In this document: piece after piece, positions 18,835 to 28,491 of the stretch | Numbering within the stretch: the stretch's first letter is position 1 | Layout of the letters: each line of letters opens with the position of its first letter | Assembly: GCF_003063645.1 (NCBI RefSeq) | Contig: NZ_NESJ01000012.1 | Span: forward strand, 110,838-174,837 | Direction: 5' to 3' | DNA from: Limnohabitans sp. 2KL-51 | Lineage (GTDB): Bacteria > Pseudomonadota > Gammaproteobacteria > Burkholderiales > Burkholderiaceae_C | Length of the DNA: 64,000 nt | Program-made: the position numbers and the translations under genes | The notes under the pieces: generated by a model | The model's input: the letters and a program-made list of their open reading frames with translations, nothing else | Told to the model about the DNA's origin: nothing | The model's database searches: none

Positions 18835-21800
18835 GCCGCAATCCATGGGCTTGGACTTTTTGGACGATGACACCTTGACAGGCTTTCGGCTGACCCGGCT
18901 GGAGGTGTTCAACTGGGGCACCTTCGACAGCCGGGTGTGGACGCTGCAACTCGACGGCAAGAACGGCCTGCTCACGGGCGACATTGGCTCGGGCAAGTCC
19001 ACCCTGGTCGATGCCATCACCACCTTGCTGGTGCCTGCCAACCGCATCGCCTACAACAAGGCCGCAGGTGCGGACAGCAAGGAACGCACGCTGCGCTCCT
19101 ACGTGCTGGGGCACTACAAATCCGAACGCAACGAGGTCACCGGTGCAGCCAAGCCGGTGAGTCTGCGCGACCCCAACAGCTACTCGGTGATCTTGGGTGT
19201 GTTCCACAACGCAGGCTACGACCAGACGGTCACACTGGCCCAGGTGTTCTGGATGAAAGAAGCCCAAGGGCAACCCGCGCGCTTCTTTTTGGGGGCCGAG
19301 CGTGCGCTCTCGATTGCGGCGGACTTTGCCCATTTCGGCTCCGACATGGCGCAACTGCGCAAGCGGCTGCGCGGGCTGGGCGCGGAACTGCACGACAGCT
19401 TTCCGCCGTATGCGGCCTGGTTTCGCAGGCGCTTTGGCATTGAAAACGACCAGGCGCTGGAGCTGTTTCACCAAACTGTGTCGATGAAATCGGTCGGCAA
19501 CCTGACGGACTTCGTGCGCAGCCACATGCTGGAGCCCTTCGAGGTGGGCCCGCGCCTGCAAGCCTTGATCGGCCATTTTGACGACCTCAACCGCGCCCAC
19601 CAGGCCATCCTGAAAATCAAAGCCCAAGTGGAATTGCTCACGCCTTTGATCGCCGACTGCAGCCGCCACAGCAGCTTGGCCGCCGAGGTCGACCGCTTGC
19701 GTGCATGCCGCGACCGCCTGCGCCCCTACTTTGCGGGCCTCAAACTGGAACTGCTCGACAAACGGCTGCTCTCCCTGGCGCAAGAGTGGGCGCGCGTGGA
19801 TGCACTGGTGCATAAACTGGTGGCCACGCACGAGGCACAAGGCCAGAAAGTGGATGAACTCAAGCAAGCGATCAACGACAACGGCGGCGACCGGTTGGAG
19901 CGCCTTGCCGCCGAGATTCGCCAAAAAGAGCAGTTGCGCGACACCCGCCAAACCAAGGCCCGCCGCTATGGTGAACTGGCTGCGGTGCTGGGCGAGCCCC
20001 TGGCCAGCGATGACGCCAGCTTTGCCACACAGCGCGGCCAATACCAAAGCTGGCGCGAAGAAGCACGCCAACGCGATGCCGACCTGCAAAACACCCTGAC
20101 CGAACACAGCGTGACCTTGCGCCAAGGCAAGCAAGAGCACACGCAGCAAAGCCTGGAAATCGACAGCCTCAAGCGCAGGCGCAGCAACATCGACGACCAG
20201 CAAATCCAAATCCGCGCCGCCATCTGCGCGGCACTGGGCCTGAACGTGGACGACATGCCGTTTGCTGGCGAATTGATTCAGGTGCGCGACGAAGCCCGCG
20301 ACTGGGAAGGCGCAGCAGAACGCTTGTTGCGCGGCTTTGGCCTGGCACTTTTGGTGCCCGATGCGCATTACAAAGCCGTGGCCGAATGGGTAGACAACGC
20401 CCACCTGCGGGGCCGCTTGGTGTACTTCCATGTGCGCGCACGCAAAACCACGGAACTGCCTGCCCTGCACCGCGACTCCTTGGTGCGCAAACTCGCCATC
20501 AAGCCCGACTCGCCCCACTACGATTGGCTGGAACGCGAACTCAGCGTCCGGTTTGACGTGGCCTGCTGCGCCACGCAAGAGCAGTTTCGCCGCGAGACCC
20601 GCGCCGTCACCCCAGCGGGCCAAATCAAAGACCCCAGTGGCCGGCATGAAAAAGACGACCGCCACCGCATTGAGGACCGCAGCCGCTACGTGCTGGGCTG
20701 GAGCAACAGCGCCAAAATTGCGGCCTTGGAGGCCAAGCGCCAGCAACTTGAAACGCGGCTCGCTGAAGTGGGCGGCCAAATTGCGGCCATCCAAACCGAA
20801 CAAGCTGAACTCGACAGCCGTCTCGATGCGCTCACCCGGCTTGAAGAATTCACCGCCTTCGACGAGCTCGATTGGGCCAGCCTTGCCACTGAAATTGCCC
20901 ACCTGGTGGACGAGCGCCGTCGGCTGGAGACGGCCTCAGACGTGCTCCAACAACTCAACGACAAGCTGCGCAGCGTGCAGGCGCAACTCAAGACAACCGG
21001 GGAAGAACTGCAAGGCACGCGCGACAAACGCGCCAAGGTGGAGCAGCGGCGCGCTGACGCACAAGCGCTGCACCAGCAAACCGCTGCGCTGCTGCACGCG
21101 GTGGCCATCGACGCGGCCTTGACCGCCAAGCTCGAAGCCATGCGCACCGAAGCCTTGGGGGAGCAAGCTCTCACCGTGGAGTCCTGCGACAACCGCGAGC
21201 AAGACCTGCGCGCTTGGCTGCAAGCACGCATTGACGCCGAAGACAGCAAGCTGCGGCGGCTGGCCGAGAAAATCATCAAAGCCATGGCCTCCTTCAAAGA
21301 GACCTTCAAGCTGGAAACCGCCGAGATGGATGCCAGCCTGGCAGGGGCCTTTGAATATGAAAACCTGCTCACGCAGCTCAACCGCGACGACCTGCCGCGC
21401 TTTATGTCGCGCTTCAAGGAGCTGCTCAACGTCAACACCATCAACGAAATCGCCAACTTCAACGCCCAACTGGCCCGTGAGCGCGAAACTATCAAAGAGC
21501 GCATTGCCCACATCAACCAATCGCTGGGCGAGATCGACTACAACCCAGGGCGCTTCATTCTGCTGGAATCGCAGGGCAGCCCCGACGCCGAGATCCGCGA
21601 CTTCCAGCAAGAACTGCGCGCCTGCACCGAGGGCGCGGTCACCGGGTCGGACGATGCGCAGTATTCCGAGGCCAAGTTCTTGCAGGTCAAAGCCATCATC
21701 GACCGCTTCAGGGGGCGCGAAGGCTTGTCTGAACAAGATCGCCGCTGGACAGCCAAAGTCACCGACGTGCGCAACTGGTTCCTTTTTGCCGCCAGCGAGC

Positions 21801-22264
21801 GCTGGCGCGAGGACAACACCGAGCACGAGCATTACTCCGACTCCGGTGGCAAATCGGGCGGACAAAAGGAGAAGCTGGCCTACACCATTTTGGCGGCCAG
21901 TCTGGCCTACCAATTCGGTCTGGAATGGGGTGCGGTGCGCTCGCGCTCTTTCCGGTTTGTGGTCATTGATGAGGCCTTCGGGCGCGGCTCGGACGAGTCT
22001 GCCCAATACGGCCTCAAGCTGTTTCGCCAGCTCAACCTGCAACTGCTGATCGTCACGCCGCTGCAAAAAATCCACATCATCGAACCCTATGTCGCCAGCG
22101 TCGGCTTCGTCCACAACGAGGGTGGGCGGGCCTCGAAGCTGCGCAATTTGTCCATCGAAGAATACCGGGCGCAAAAGGCCTTGGCACCCGCCACCTTGGC
22201 ACCGCCAGCCCCCAACGCCCCTCCCACCCCTTCCGCCCCTAAAGCACAGGAGCCTGCGCGGTGA
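18827..22264 (+). CDS. jetC: Wadjet system JetC (SMC/MukB-like ATPase)
   Basis: Large SMC-like ATPase (1145 aa) that powers DNA loop extrusion by the Wadjet complex. It has the N-terminal head with Walker [10 protein letters not shown] (residues 51-59) preceded by [14 protein letters not shown], two long coiled-coil arms (about 270-460 and 690-860) around a hinge region, and the C-terminal head with the ABC-signature region [11 protein letters not shown] (about 1006-1016) and Walker [15 protein letters not shown] (from about 1045). All three ATPase motifs look intact. A proline/alanine tail closes the protein. It overlaps jetB by eight bases and jetD by four. Long antisense frames on the other strand are shadows of its GC-rich codon pattern. 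Confidence 0.96.
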   Translation: MLEPQSMGLDFLDDDTLTGFRLTRLEVFNWGTFDSRVWTLQLDGKNGLLTGDIGSGKSTLVDAITTLLVPANRIAYNKAAGADSKERTLRSYVLGHYKSERNEVTGAAKPVSLRDPNSYSVILGVFHNAGYDQTVTLAQVFWMKEAQGQPARFFLGAERALSIAADFAHFGSDMAQLRKRLRGLGAELHDSFPPYAAWFRRRFGIENDQALELFHQTVSMKSVGNLTDFVRSHMLEPFEVGPRLQALIGHFDDLNRAHQAILKIKAQVELLTPLIADCSRHSSLAAEVDRLRACRDRLRPYFAGLKLELLDKRLLSLAQEWARVDALVHKLVATHEAQGQKVDELKQAINDNGGDRLERLAAEIRQKEQLRDTRQTKARRYGELAAVLGEPLASDDASFATQRGQYQSWREEARQRDADLQNTLTEHSVTLRQGKQEHTQQSLEIDSLKRRRSNIDDQQIQIRAAICAALGLNVDDMPFAGELIQVRDEARDWEGAAERLLRGFGLALLVPDAHYKAVAEWVDNAHLRGRLVYFHVRARKTTELPALHRDSLVRKLAIKPDSPHYDWLERELSVRFDVACCATQEQFRRETRAVTPAGQIKDPSGRHEKDDRHRIEDRSRYVLGWSNSAKIAALEAKRQQLETRLAEVGGQIAAIQTEQAELDSRLDALTRLEEFTAFDELDWASLATEIAHLVDERRRLETASDVLQQLNDKLRSVQAQLKTTGEELQGTRDKRAKVEQRRADAQALHQQTAALLHAVAIDAALTAKLEAMRTEALGEQALTVESCDNREQDLRAWLQARIDAEDSKLRRLAEKIIKAMASFKETFKLETAEMDASLAGAFEYENLLTQLNRDDLPRFMSRFKELLNVNTINEIANFNAQLARERETIKERIAHINQSLGEIDYNPGRFILLESQGSPDAEIRDFQQELRACTEGAVTGSDDAQYSEAKFLQVKAIIDRFRGREGLSEQDRRWTAKVTDVRNWFLFAASERWREDNTEHEHYSDSGGKSGGQKEKLAYTILAASLAYQFGLEWGAVRSRSFRFVVIDEAFGRGSDESAQYGLKLFRQLNLQLLIVTPLQKIHIIEPYVASVGFVHNEGGRASKLRNLSIEEYRAQKALAPATLAPPAPNAPPTPSAPKAQEPAR

Positions 22265-23487
22265 GCTGGACTGGCCCAAAAGAATTAAAAGCCCAGCTGG
22301 CGCGGCTTTGGGAGCGCGGCGAACTGCTGCGCGACGCGGTCACCGGCCATGTGCGTTTTCCGTTGCGCCTGGCCATCAAACCGCCCACGTCAGCAGACAT
22401 CACAGACCGCTTCAACGACGTGCGCACATGGGTGGCTGAACTGGCTGGCGAATGGGCACCGCAGGGCGCCGTGCGCGTGGAGTGGCAAACGCGCAACCAC
22501 CGCGTCCAAGGCGCGCAAAGCTTACCGACCTGTGTCTGGGTGCAAACGCTGGAAGCGGCCTTGGTCTGGTTGGGCAAACGCAAAGACTGGGAGCGCTTTT
22601 CAGCGCAAGTGGCCGACACGCGGCAAAGCCACCCCGCCTTGCTGCCTTGGGTTACAAAGCAGCCCCTCCAAGCGCTGGCCCTGCACGCCGAATGGCCCCG
22701 CTTGCTGGCTGTGGTGGCCTGGCTGGTCGCGCATCCACGCCCGGGCATTTACCTGCGCCAGATGGACGTGCCCGGCGTTCACAGCAAATTCATCGAAGCC
22801 CATCGCGGCGTGCTGACCGAGTTGCTCGATCTGGCGCTGCCACTGGACGCGGTCAATCCCCACAAAACCGGCGTCAGCCAGTTTCCTGCCCGTTATGGAT
22901 TTTTGCAAAAGCCAACGCGCATACGCCTGCGTGTGCTGGACCCCGCCATGGCGCTGGTGCCTGGCGTGCAATGCCCCGACGTGACGCTGGACGCCGACAG
23001 CTTCAGCCGCCTGGCGATCGGCGTGCAGCGTGTCTTCATCACCGAAAACGAAACCAACTTTCTGGCCTTTCCGCCTGTGCGACATGCCCTGGTGATTTTT
23101 GGCGCAGGCTACGGCTGGGATGCACTGGCCCGCAGCCATTGGCTCCAGCACTGCCCCATCCACTACTGGGGCGACATCGACACCCACGGCTTTGCCATTT
23201 TGGACCAGCTGCGCAGCCACTTTGACCACGTGATCTCATTCTTGATGGACCGCGCCACACTCGACGCCCACACAGCCATTTGGGGCCATGAAGACAAGCC
23301 CCTGCGCGTGGATTTGCACCGTCTCACGCCCGAGGAGCGCGCCCTGTACGACGACCTGCGCGACAACCGCATTCGCGTGGGGCTGCGCTTGGAGCAAGAG
23401 CACATCGGGTTCCACTGGTTGACGCAGCGCTTGGAGCAGATTGGGCACCAGGATGGCGCGACACCATCCCATTCAAGCCTCGTGTGA
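22261..23487 (+). CDS. jetD: Wadjet system JetD (DUF3322/DUF2220, Toprim nuclease)
   Basis: Nuclease subunit of Wadjet, 408 residues, starting at a GTG that overlaps the jetC stop. The N-terminal half (about 1-190) is the DUF3322 arm; the C-terminal half (about 240-400) is the DUF2220 Toprim domain, related to topoisomerase VI subunit A. The acidic residues expected for metal binding are visible: the glutamate region [14 protein letters not shown] (about 259-272) and the D-x-D motif in [13 protein letters not shown] (from about 302). In studied systems JetD cleaves circular plasmids once JetABC has extruded them. With all four subunits intact the system should be functional. Confidence 0.95.
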   Translation: MSWTGPKELKAQLARLWERGELLRDAVTGHVRFPLRLAIKPPTSADITDRFNDVRTWVAELAGEWAPQGAVRVEWQTRNHRVQGAQSLPTCVWVQTLEAALVWLGKRKDWERFSAQVADTRQSHPALLPWVTKQPLQALALHAEWPRLLAVVAWLVAHPRPGIYLRQMDVPGVHSKFIEAHRGVLTELLDLALPLDAVNPHKTGVSQFPARYGFLQKPTRIRLRVLDPAMALVPGVQCPDVTLDADSFSRLAIGVQRVFITENETNFLAFPPVRHALVIFGAGYGWDALARSHWLQHCPIHYWGDIDTHGFAILDQLRSHFDHVISFLMDRATLDAHTAIWGHEDKPLRVDLHRLTPEERALYDDLRDNRIRVGLRLEQEHIGFHWLTQRLEQIGHQDGATPSHSSLV

Positions 23488-23588
23488 TGAGCGCCTACCG
23501 TGCGGGCAAGCAGACCTGACAACCTGATCCATGGACTCCCAAAGCCTTCTCAGCAAACCCCGAATTGTTGCAATTGCCTCGCCATGAT

Positions 23589-23602
23589 GGTGTAATTGCA
23601 CC
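23589..23602 (+). promoter_or_regulatory. Candidate operator of the Xre-RES module
   Basis: Near-palindrome GGTGTAATTGCACC (only the T/G pair breaks symmetry) touching the antitoxin ATG at 23603. Position and form fit autorepression by the antitoxin; this is inference. Confidence 0.45.
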
Positions 23603-24118
23603 ATGAAAACACCACCCCTCGCAGCCAACACCACAAGTCGCAGCGCTGCTCTCTCGACCCTTTGGGCCATGCTGGATGCGCCTGAACAAGACGATTCGCC
23701 ACAAGCGAGCACACGCGTCATGGTGGGCGAGCGTCTGGCCAGCCTTTCCAGCGCAGGGGCCTGCAAGCTGCTTAAGCGCGGCATTTCCAGTCAAGCCATT
23801 GGGCCGCTTAGCGACTACCTTGGGCTGGGCAAAGGGGTGATTGCAGAGTACCTGGATCTGGACCGCAGCACCGCCAACCGCAAAGCTGCCAAAGGGCAAC
23901 TGCTGCCCATCCATTCGGCTGAAAGCGTGTTGCGTTTGCTGGAACTTGGGCAAATGGCCACCGACACCTTTGAGACAGAAGACGAAGCCTCGGCTTGGTT
24001 GCGCCGCCCCCACCCCATGCTGGAGGGTGACAGCCCGCTAGAGTTGGCCAAAACCAGTTACGGCGCGCAGCGTGTGAAAGACATCCTGATTGCGATCCGT
24101 TACGGCGGTGTGGTTTGA
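23603..24118 (+). CDS. Xre/MbcA/ParS-family antitoxin (DUF2384)
   Basis: A 171-residue antitoxin of the type that pairs with RES-domain toxins. The N-terminal Xre-like helical part (SSQAIGPLSDYLGLGKGVIAEYLDLDRSTANRK) is followed by the toxin-binding DUF2384 domain, with SAESVLRLLELGQMATDTFE, EDEASAWLRRPHPMLEGDSPLELAKTS-type sequence (residues about 118-150) and the C-terminal VKDILIAIRYGGVV that enters the toxin active site in known complexes. It overlaps the RES gene by four bases (ATGA), typical of this module. It should neutralise the toxin and repress its own promoter. Confidence 0.92.
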   Translation: MKTPPLAANTTSRSAALSTLWAMLDAPEQDDSPQASTRVMVGERLASLSSAGACKLLKRGISSQAIGPLSDYLGLGKGVIAEYLDLDRSTANRKAAKGQLLPIHSAESVLRLLELGQMATDTFETEDEASAWLRRPHPMLEGDSPLELAKTSYGAQRVKDILIAIRYGGVV

Positions 24119-24591
24119 CCACCGTCTGGCGGATTGGGTTTTGCGACAACCCCGCACCGCCCTCCTCTGCCATGCTTGCCACGCTGGGTTTCGGATCAAC
24201 CCTGGGCAACGGCCGCTGGCATGCCAAAGGCGCACACCAAGTGGTCTATGCGGCATCTACCCGTGCCTTGTGTCAACTGGAAAAGCGCGTCCACTGCAAC
24301 GGGGCCAACCCCAAAAACCAAGCCTTGATGCAATTGGAACTGCCCAGTGACTGCTTGCTGATGGCAGCTTCTGACTGGGGATTGCCTGCCGACTGGCAAA
24401 GCAACGAAGCCGCCACACAATCCCTGGGCTTGTCCTGGCTGGCGTGCGCATCCAGCCTCGGCTTGTGGGTGCCCTCTTTCATAGAACCATCGGAATTGAA
24501 TTTGCTGCTCAATCCTGCGCACCCAGACTACCGCAGGCTATTGCTCAAAATTGAGCGCCAGCCTTTCCGGTTTGACCCTCGGCTTTTTTGA
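24115..24591 (+). CDS. RES-domain toxin (NAD+ phosphorylase family)
   Basis: A 158-residue RES-domain protein. Characterised members (MbcT, ParT) destroy NAD+ by phosphorolysis or modify phosphoribosyl pyrophosphate synthase. The three name residues and their context are present: RWHAKGAHQVVYAAS for R, LEKRVHCNG for the glutamate region, and the C-terminal block LGLWVPSFIEPSELNLLLNPAHPDY for S. The DNA end reads PFRFDPRLF, the usual C-terminus. It is coupled to the antitoxin by a four-base overlap. The toxin frame shows no lesion, in contrast to the dead toxin of the HigBA relic on the other side of the Wadjet operon. Confidence 0.93.
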   Translation: MTTVWRIGFCDNPAPPSSAMLATLGFGSTLGNGRWHAKGAHQVVYAASTRALCQLEKRVHCNGANPKNQALMQLELPSDCLLMAASDWGLPADWQSNEAATQSLGLSWLACASSLGLWVPSFIEPSELNLLLNPAHPDYRRLLLKIERQPFRFDPRLF

Positions 24592-24612
24592 CTGTGCAGC
24601 GAAAAAGTCGAA

Positions 24613-24680
24613 GAAGGTGAATAAGGTGAAGAAGTGGATGGGGAGCGGGCTTAAGGGTGTTACCTCGGGGCGCATTGAAA
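24613..24680 (+). repeat. Dispersed short repeat, copy 2
   Basis: AAGGTGAAGAAG then GATGGGGAGCG, GGGTGTTACCTCGGGGCGCATTGAA corresponds to the block at 4258-4320. It fills the gap between the RES toxin and the convergent Fic gene. Confidence 0.5.
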
Positions 24681-24687
24681 CAAGCCG

Positions 24688-25908
24688 TTAAGGCTTAAGC
24701 GCTGGCTGCTCCCAACCCGGCACATTCACGACATAGCGCGTGGCCTTGCCCAAACCCTCGATGCGCAACAAGCCGTGCGCTGCCAAATCGGCCAAATCGC
24801 GTGTGGCTGTGGCTTTCGAGATGCCAGTGATCCTGGCGTACTTATCGGTGCGCATGCCGCCCAAAAATCCGCCGCCCGAGCCCACATGCCCGGCTTCGAG
24901 CAAACGCTCCAGCACCTTGCTTTGGCGCGGGTTGATGTGGCACTGCGCTGCGCGCAATCGAAAATGCGCTTTGTCTGTCGCATCGCGCACCACAGCCTGA
25001 CTGGCAATACAAGCACGGGTGAAAGCCTGCACAAACCATTGCACCCATGCTGTGACATCAATCCCTTGGGTATCCAGCGAAACACCTCGCAAGCGCTGCG
25101 CGTTGTTAAGCGCATCGTAATAAGCAGAGCGCGTTTGATGCATTTGATGCGCCAAGCCGAACACCCGCACCAGCGTGGGATTGGCCTCTGGGTCTTGCGC
25201 GTGCATGTCTTGCGCCAAAGCCATGTCTGCCAAAGCACGCCCTATGCGGCCATTGCCATCTTCAAAAGGGTGGATGGACTCAAACCACAAATGCACCAAG
25301 GCTGCGCGTGCAATACCGTTCAGCGTGGCATCCGCATTGGCGAACCAAGCCAAAAAACGATCCATCTCGGCCCCCACCCTTGCAGAGGGTGGTGCCTCGT
25401 AATGCACCACCTCACGCCCAAAAGGCCCGCTGACAATTTGCATGGCATCGGCATGGTCACGCAAGCGGCCCACAGCAATACGGACAATGCCCGACGTGCC
25501 TCCGGGAAACAACGCCGACTGCCAGCGACACAGCCTGTCCACATCCAGCGCTGCACTGTGGTTGGCCAAGGCGTCTTGCATCACCTGCACCAAACCTTCA
25601 ACAGATCGGTCTGCGCCCGGCGCATCGGCCAGCGCAAGCCGGTGCGCCACCGATGACCGCAAAGACTCTAGATTGAGCTGCTGCCCCTCAATCGCGGCTG
25701 TCGCCAGCGCCTCTTGCACCCACAACTCACGCTGCACCTCATTGGCTTGCTCCAGCCCAATGGCACCCAGCAACCCCAACAACCGCCCTTGCTCTAAGCG
25801 GGCATGGTCCAGCGCAGGGGCAAGTGCCGTCGCGTCCAATGTGAGCTGCGGCCAGGCGCGGTGCTGCCAGATGTAGCGTGGCTGTATGGACGGGCTTTGG
25901 GTGGGCAT
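24688..25908 (-). CDS. Fic family AMP-transferase-type protein with winged-helix tail
   Basis: A 406-residue Fic/DOC protein. Fic enzymes usually transfer AMP from ATP to hydroxyl groups of target proteins. The catalytic loop HPFEDGNGRIGR is perfect (residues 213-224). The inhibitory helix motif [S/T]xxxE[G/N] is present N-terminally as TAAIEG (70-75), so it belongs to the self-inhibited class II. An N-terminal DUF4172-like segment opens with PRYIWQHRAWPQLTLD, and a C-terminal winged helix (YARITGISKATATRDLADLAAHGLL) suggests DNA binding or dimer regulation. It stands alone and convergent with the RES toxin inside the defence islet. A strong inverted repeat lies just upstream of its start. 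Confidence 0.93.
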   Translation of the reverse strand: MPTQSPSIQPRYIWQHRAWPQLTLDATALAPALDHARLEQGRLLGLLGAIGLEQANEVQRELWVQEALATAAIEGQQLNLESLRSSVAHRLALADAPGADRSVEGLVQVMQDALANHSAALDVDRLCRWQSALFPGGTSGIVRIAVGRLRDHADAMQIVSGPFGREVVHYEAPPSARVGAEMDRFLAWFANADATLNGIARAALVHLWFESIHPFEDGNGRIGRALADMALAQDMHAQDPEANPTLVRVFGLAHQMHQTRSAYYDALNNAQRLRGVSLDTQGIDVTAWVQWFVQAFTRACIASQAVVRDATDKAHFRLRAAQCHINPRQSKVLERLLEAGHVGSGGGFLGGMRTDKYARITGISKATATRDLADLAAHGLLRIEGLGKATRYVVNVPGWEQPALKP

Positions 25909-25925
25909 GATGCGTACTTTGGTAG

Positions 25926-25950
25926 ATACGCCTCAAATTATGAGACGTAT
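25926..25950 (-). promoter_or_regulatory. Inverted-repeat operator candidate upstream of fic
   Basis: Ten-base arms ATACGCCTCA and TGAGACGTAT, with one mismatch, around AATTA, beginning 18 bases before the Fic ATG. The Fic protein has its own winged-helix domain, so autoregulation is possible. Confidence 0.55.
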
Positions 25951-26023
25951 TTAAAAAAATGCAACTCAAAACATGTCTCAGACAGAGACAAGTACTGCAG
26001 AACGATAAAGGAAAGGAACTGAA

Positions 26024-26532
26024 CAAAGCCGCCAACCCTTTCAGGTTGGCGGCTTTGTTGTTTGCAGCGCGAAACGTTTATTTCTTGCTAGGCGGCAAGT
26101 CCGTGCAGCTGCCATGCGCCATCTCCGCCGCCATGCCAATGCTCTCGCCCAGCTTGGGTTGCAGGTGAATGGTTTTGCCATTGTCCACCGCGTCTGCTCC
26201 CATCTCAATCGCCAGCGCAATCTCGCCAATCATGTCGCCCGCGTGCGTGCCCACCCTAGCCACTTCGGGGTCGGTGTAGACCACCGATGTGAACAATTGG
26301 GCGTCGAGGGCCGACACAGTGCGTTCTTTGTCGCCTTGCAATTTGCCCGTATCTCGAACGTGACCTTGATGCCTTCAGGCATAGCGCGTGAACCAAAATT
26401 TGGGTCTTGAGCATGATGTTGTCGAAGCGCTTGGCGTTCATCTTTTGCCAGACCTTGACCAAGTCGTGGTCCGCGCCTTGCTTTGGTCCGTTCATCATTT
26501 CCACCACATCCAAGCTTGCGCCAACTTGCTCA
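26024..26532 (-). pseudogene. lpdA relic 3 (internally deleted) with hairpin
   Basis: Minus-strand lpdA remnant with a perfect 14-base hairpin (CAAAGCCGCCAACC/GGTTGGCGGCTTTG, 26024-26057) at the place of the lpdA terminator. Coding likeness runs from the stop near 26078 through [19 protein letters not shown] to [21 protein letters not shown], with the same AWVG/THAGD deletion as relics 1 and 2. After further deletions it picks up short lpdA pieces (about 26320-26400) and a longer one reading [34 protein letters not shown]. It thus samples three separate parts of lpdA in the right order. It is not translatable as an enzyme. Confidence 0.88.
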
Positions 26533-26687
26533 ACGACTCGCCCCTGGTCATGCTGCCGATCACGGTTTTGGATGAAACAGATTCAAGAGTTGTTCCTAAA
26601 AGTCAATTCCTGCTGACGTTTCATCAGGTGTGCGCATCAACGATGTCTTGCTCCAACTCCTTAAGCGGTGGCTCCAACCCCCTCGTC

Positions 26688-27656
26688 TCAATCGGGTTTG
26701 AGGTTGCGTTTTTTCACCACCTCGGACCAGCGCGCGCTTTCCGCCGTGATCCGTGCTGCGATCTGCTGCGGCGTGCCGGTTCCTGCCTCCATGCCCTGCG
26801 CCGCGAAGCGCTCGCGGGTGTCGGCGCGAGCGAGCGTGCGACCAATCTCGGCATGCAGCTTGTCCACCACCTCGCGCGACGTGGCCGCTGGCGCCATCAG
26901 CGCGTACCACGAGACCGCCTCGAAGCCAGCCAATCCCTGCTCCGCGATCGTGGGCACCTGGGGCAGTGCGGCGGATTTTTTCAGACTGGCCACTCCGATG
27001 GCGCGCAGCTTGCCAGATTGGATATGAGGGATGGCCGCAGATGTGGCGGCGAACATCATCGTCACCTGCCCGCCCAGCAGGTCATTCATCGCCGGCCCGA
27101 TCCCTTTATAGGGCACGTGCACCAGCTTGACGTTGGACTCCAGTGAGAGCAGCTCGCCCGCCAGATGCGCCTGGCTGCCGGCACCGGGCGACGCAAAACT
27201 CAGACCCTCGGGCTTCTGACGCGCCAGCGCCAGCAGTTCGCGCAAGTTGGTAGCGGTCACGCCGGCATGCACCACCAGCACGTTTTCTACCGTCGCCAGC
27301 ATCGACACCGGGGTGAGTTCCTTGGCCGCATATGGCAGATTCGGAAACAGCGCGGGGTTGACCACGACGTTCCCCACCGGCACCAGCCCCAGGGTATAGC
27401 CATCGGGAGCGGCCTTGGCGACCAGGTCCACCCCGATGTTCCCGGCAGCGCCCACCTTGTTCTCGACCACGCCGGGCTGCCCCAGGCTGTCGGTGATGAT
27501 CTGGGCCGCCAAGCGCCCGAGTTGGTCGGCAGGGCCACCGGGGGCAAAAGGCACGATCACGCGCACCGGTTTGGTCGGCCAGGACTGGGCGGAGACGGCA
27601 CCTGCGCTGAGCGCGAGTGCCACACCGGCAAAAAGAACGGGAAGCAAGCGTTTCAT
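26688..27656 (-). CDS. Bug/TctC-type substrate-binding protein
   Basis: Periplasmic Bug-family receptor of 322 residues with a Sec signal (KRLLPVLFAGVALALSAGAVSAQ) and the family pattern WPTKPVRVIVPFAPGGPADQ, then VVENKVGAAGNIGVDLVAKA, DGYTLGLVPVGN and LSFASPGAGSQAHLAGELL. The ATG at 27656 shares one base with the stop of the upstream gene (TGATG), so translation is coupled; a TTG one codon earlier is less likely. It is the last gene of a minus-strand operon with an ornithine-cyclodeaminase homologue and a PhnD-like protein. The bound acid is unknown; context suggests an amino acid or imino acid derivative. Confidence 0.9.
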   Translation of the reverse strand: MKRLLPVLFAGVALALSAGAVSAQSWPTKPVRVIVPFAPGGPADQLGRLAAQIITDSLGQPGVVENKVGAAGNIGVDLVAKAAPDGYTLGLVPVGNVVVNPALFPNLPYAAKELTPVSMLATVENVLVVHAGVTATNLRELLALARQKPEGLSFASPGAGSQAHLAGELLSLESNVKLVHVPYKGIGPAMNDLLGGQVTMMFAATSAAIPHIQSGKLRAIGVASLKKSAALPQVPTIAEQGLAGFEAVSWYALMAPAATSREVVDKLHAEIGRTLARADTRERFAAQGMEAGTGTPQQIAARITAESARWSEVVKKRNLKPD

Positions 27657-28477
27657 CAAAGTTCCTCCAAAGTATCAGGGGTCAGGGCCGCCATCTCGCG
27701 CAGCGAGCTGTAATCGGCGGGATCGGGTTGCGCAAAGCCTGCGAGCAGGATGCGGGCCCGCACAGGCTCGAGCTCGCTCGCCTGAATCGCGGCGTGCAGC
27801 GACTGGCGCAGGGCATGCAGCTGGTCGGCCGTCAGCGGCGCGCTCGCCACCAGCGGTGGGATCGGCAGCATCGGTGTCGTGGCAATCGTACGCACCTGCG
27901 CTGCAAAGTCCGGCTCGTCGTAACGCAGCAGGTCGTGGTAGTAGCTGTCCAGCGGGCCCACGTCGATCTCGCCGCGGGCCAGCGCATCGATCACGCCGCG
28001 TGCATGGATCAAGGGCCCGACCGATTGCCGATACAGGCGTCGCCGCTGCGGCGTGCGAAAAGTCTCCAGTAAGCGGTCAAAGGCCACGCCCCCCGACAGC
28101 GAATCAGCCAAGGTGTAGCCCGCTACCGCGCCGAAGGTATCAGCCAGGGTCTCAAAAGGAGAATCGCTGCGCACCACGATGTCGGTGCAATACAGCGCCC
28201 GGCCACCATAGCGTGAGGGCATAGGGATAGGCGCCACCACGATCTGCGCGCGTGGCACGCGCCGCGAAAACGGGAGGCCGCACATCATCACCAGGCCCAT
28301 GTCGTCCCGTGCCCACAGCGCGTTCAGGGGCTGCGGCGCGTCGTAGTCAATCACGTCCCAATCTAGGCCCGCATCGCGCACCACCCACGCCAGCAGCGTC
28401 TTCCATGCCGCCCGCGTGCGCGGCGTGGCCGAATACATGCGTGCGTTGACAACCGGCGTCGGCATTGGAATTGGCAT
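27656..28477 (-). CDS. PhnD-like (PF12974-type) solute-binding protein without signal peptide
   Basis: A protein of about 270 residues related to the phosphate/phosphonate ABC periplasmic-binding family. Marks are VNARMYSATPRTRAAWKTLLAWV, LVMMCGLPFSRR, YCTDIVVRSDSPFETL, GYTLADSLSG and the C-terminal LARGEIDVGPLDSYYHDLL. I see no Sec or Tat signal at the likely starts (28477 or 28465; the longer frame to 28837 overlaps the cyclodeaminase gene and is unrelated sequence). A binding protein without export may serve as a cytoplasmic sensor or enzyme. It lies 14 bases after the cyclodeaminase-family gene and is coupled to the Bug gene. No phosphonate genes are nearby, so the ligand is probably something else. 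Confidence 0.75.
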   Translation of the reverse strand: MPIPMPTPVVNARMYSATPRTRAAWKTLLAWVVRDAGLDWDVIDYDAPQPLNALWARDDMGLVMMCGLPFSRRVPRAQIVVAPIPMPSRYGGRALYCTDIVVRSDSPFETLADTFGAVAGYTLADSLSGGVAFDRLLETFRTPQRRRLYRQSVGPLIHARGVIDALARGEIDVGPLDSYYHDLLRYDEPDFAAQVRTIATTPMLPIPPLVASAPLTADQLHALRQSLHAAIQASELEPVRARILLAGFAQPDPADYSSLREMAALTPDTLEEL

Positions 28478-28491
28478 CTCCAGATCGGGAT

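Noticed and set aside
18722..20902. A 726-codon open frame on the minus strand opposite jetC
   Set aside because: It lies wholly antisense to clear SMC-type coding sequence with intact Walker motifs. Long antisense frames are expected in GC-rich genes with this codon use, and the translation shows no domain.
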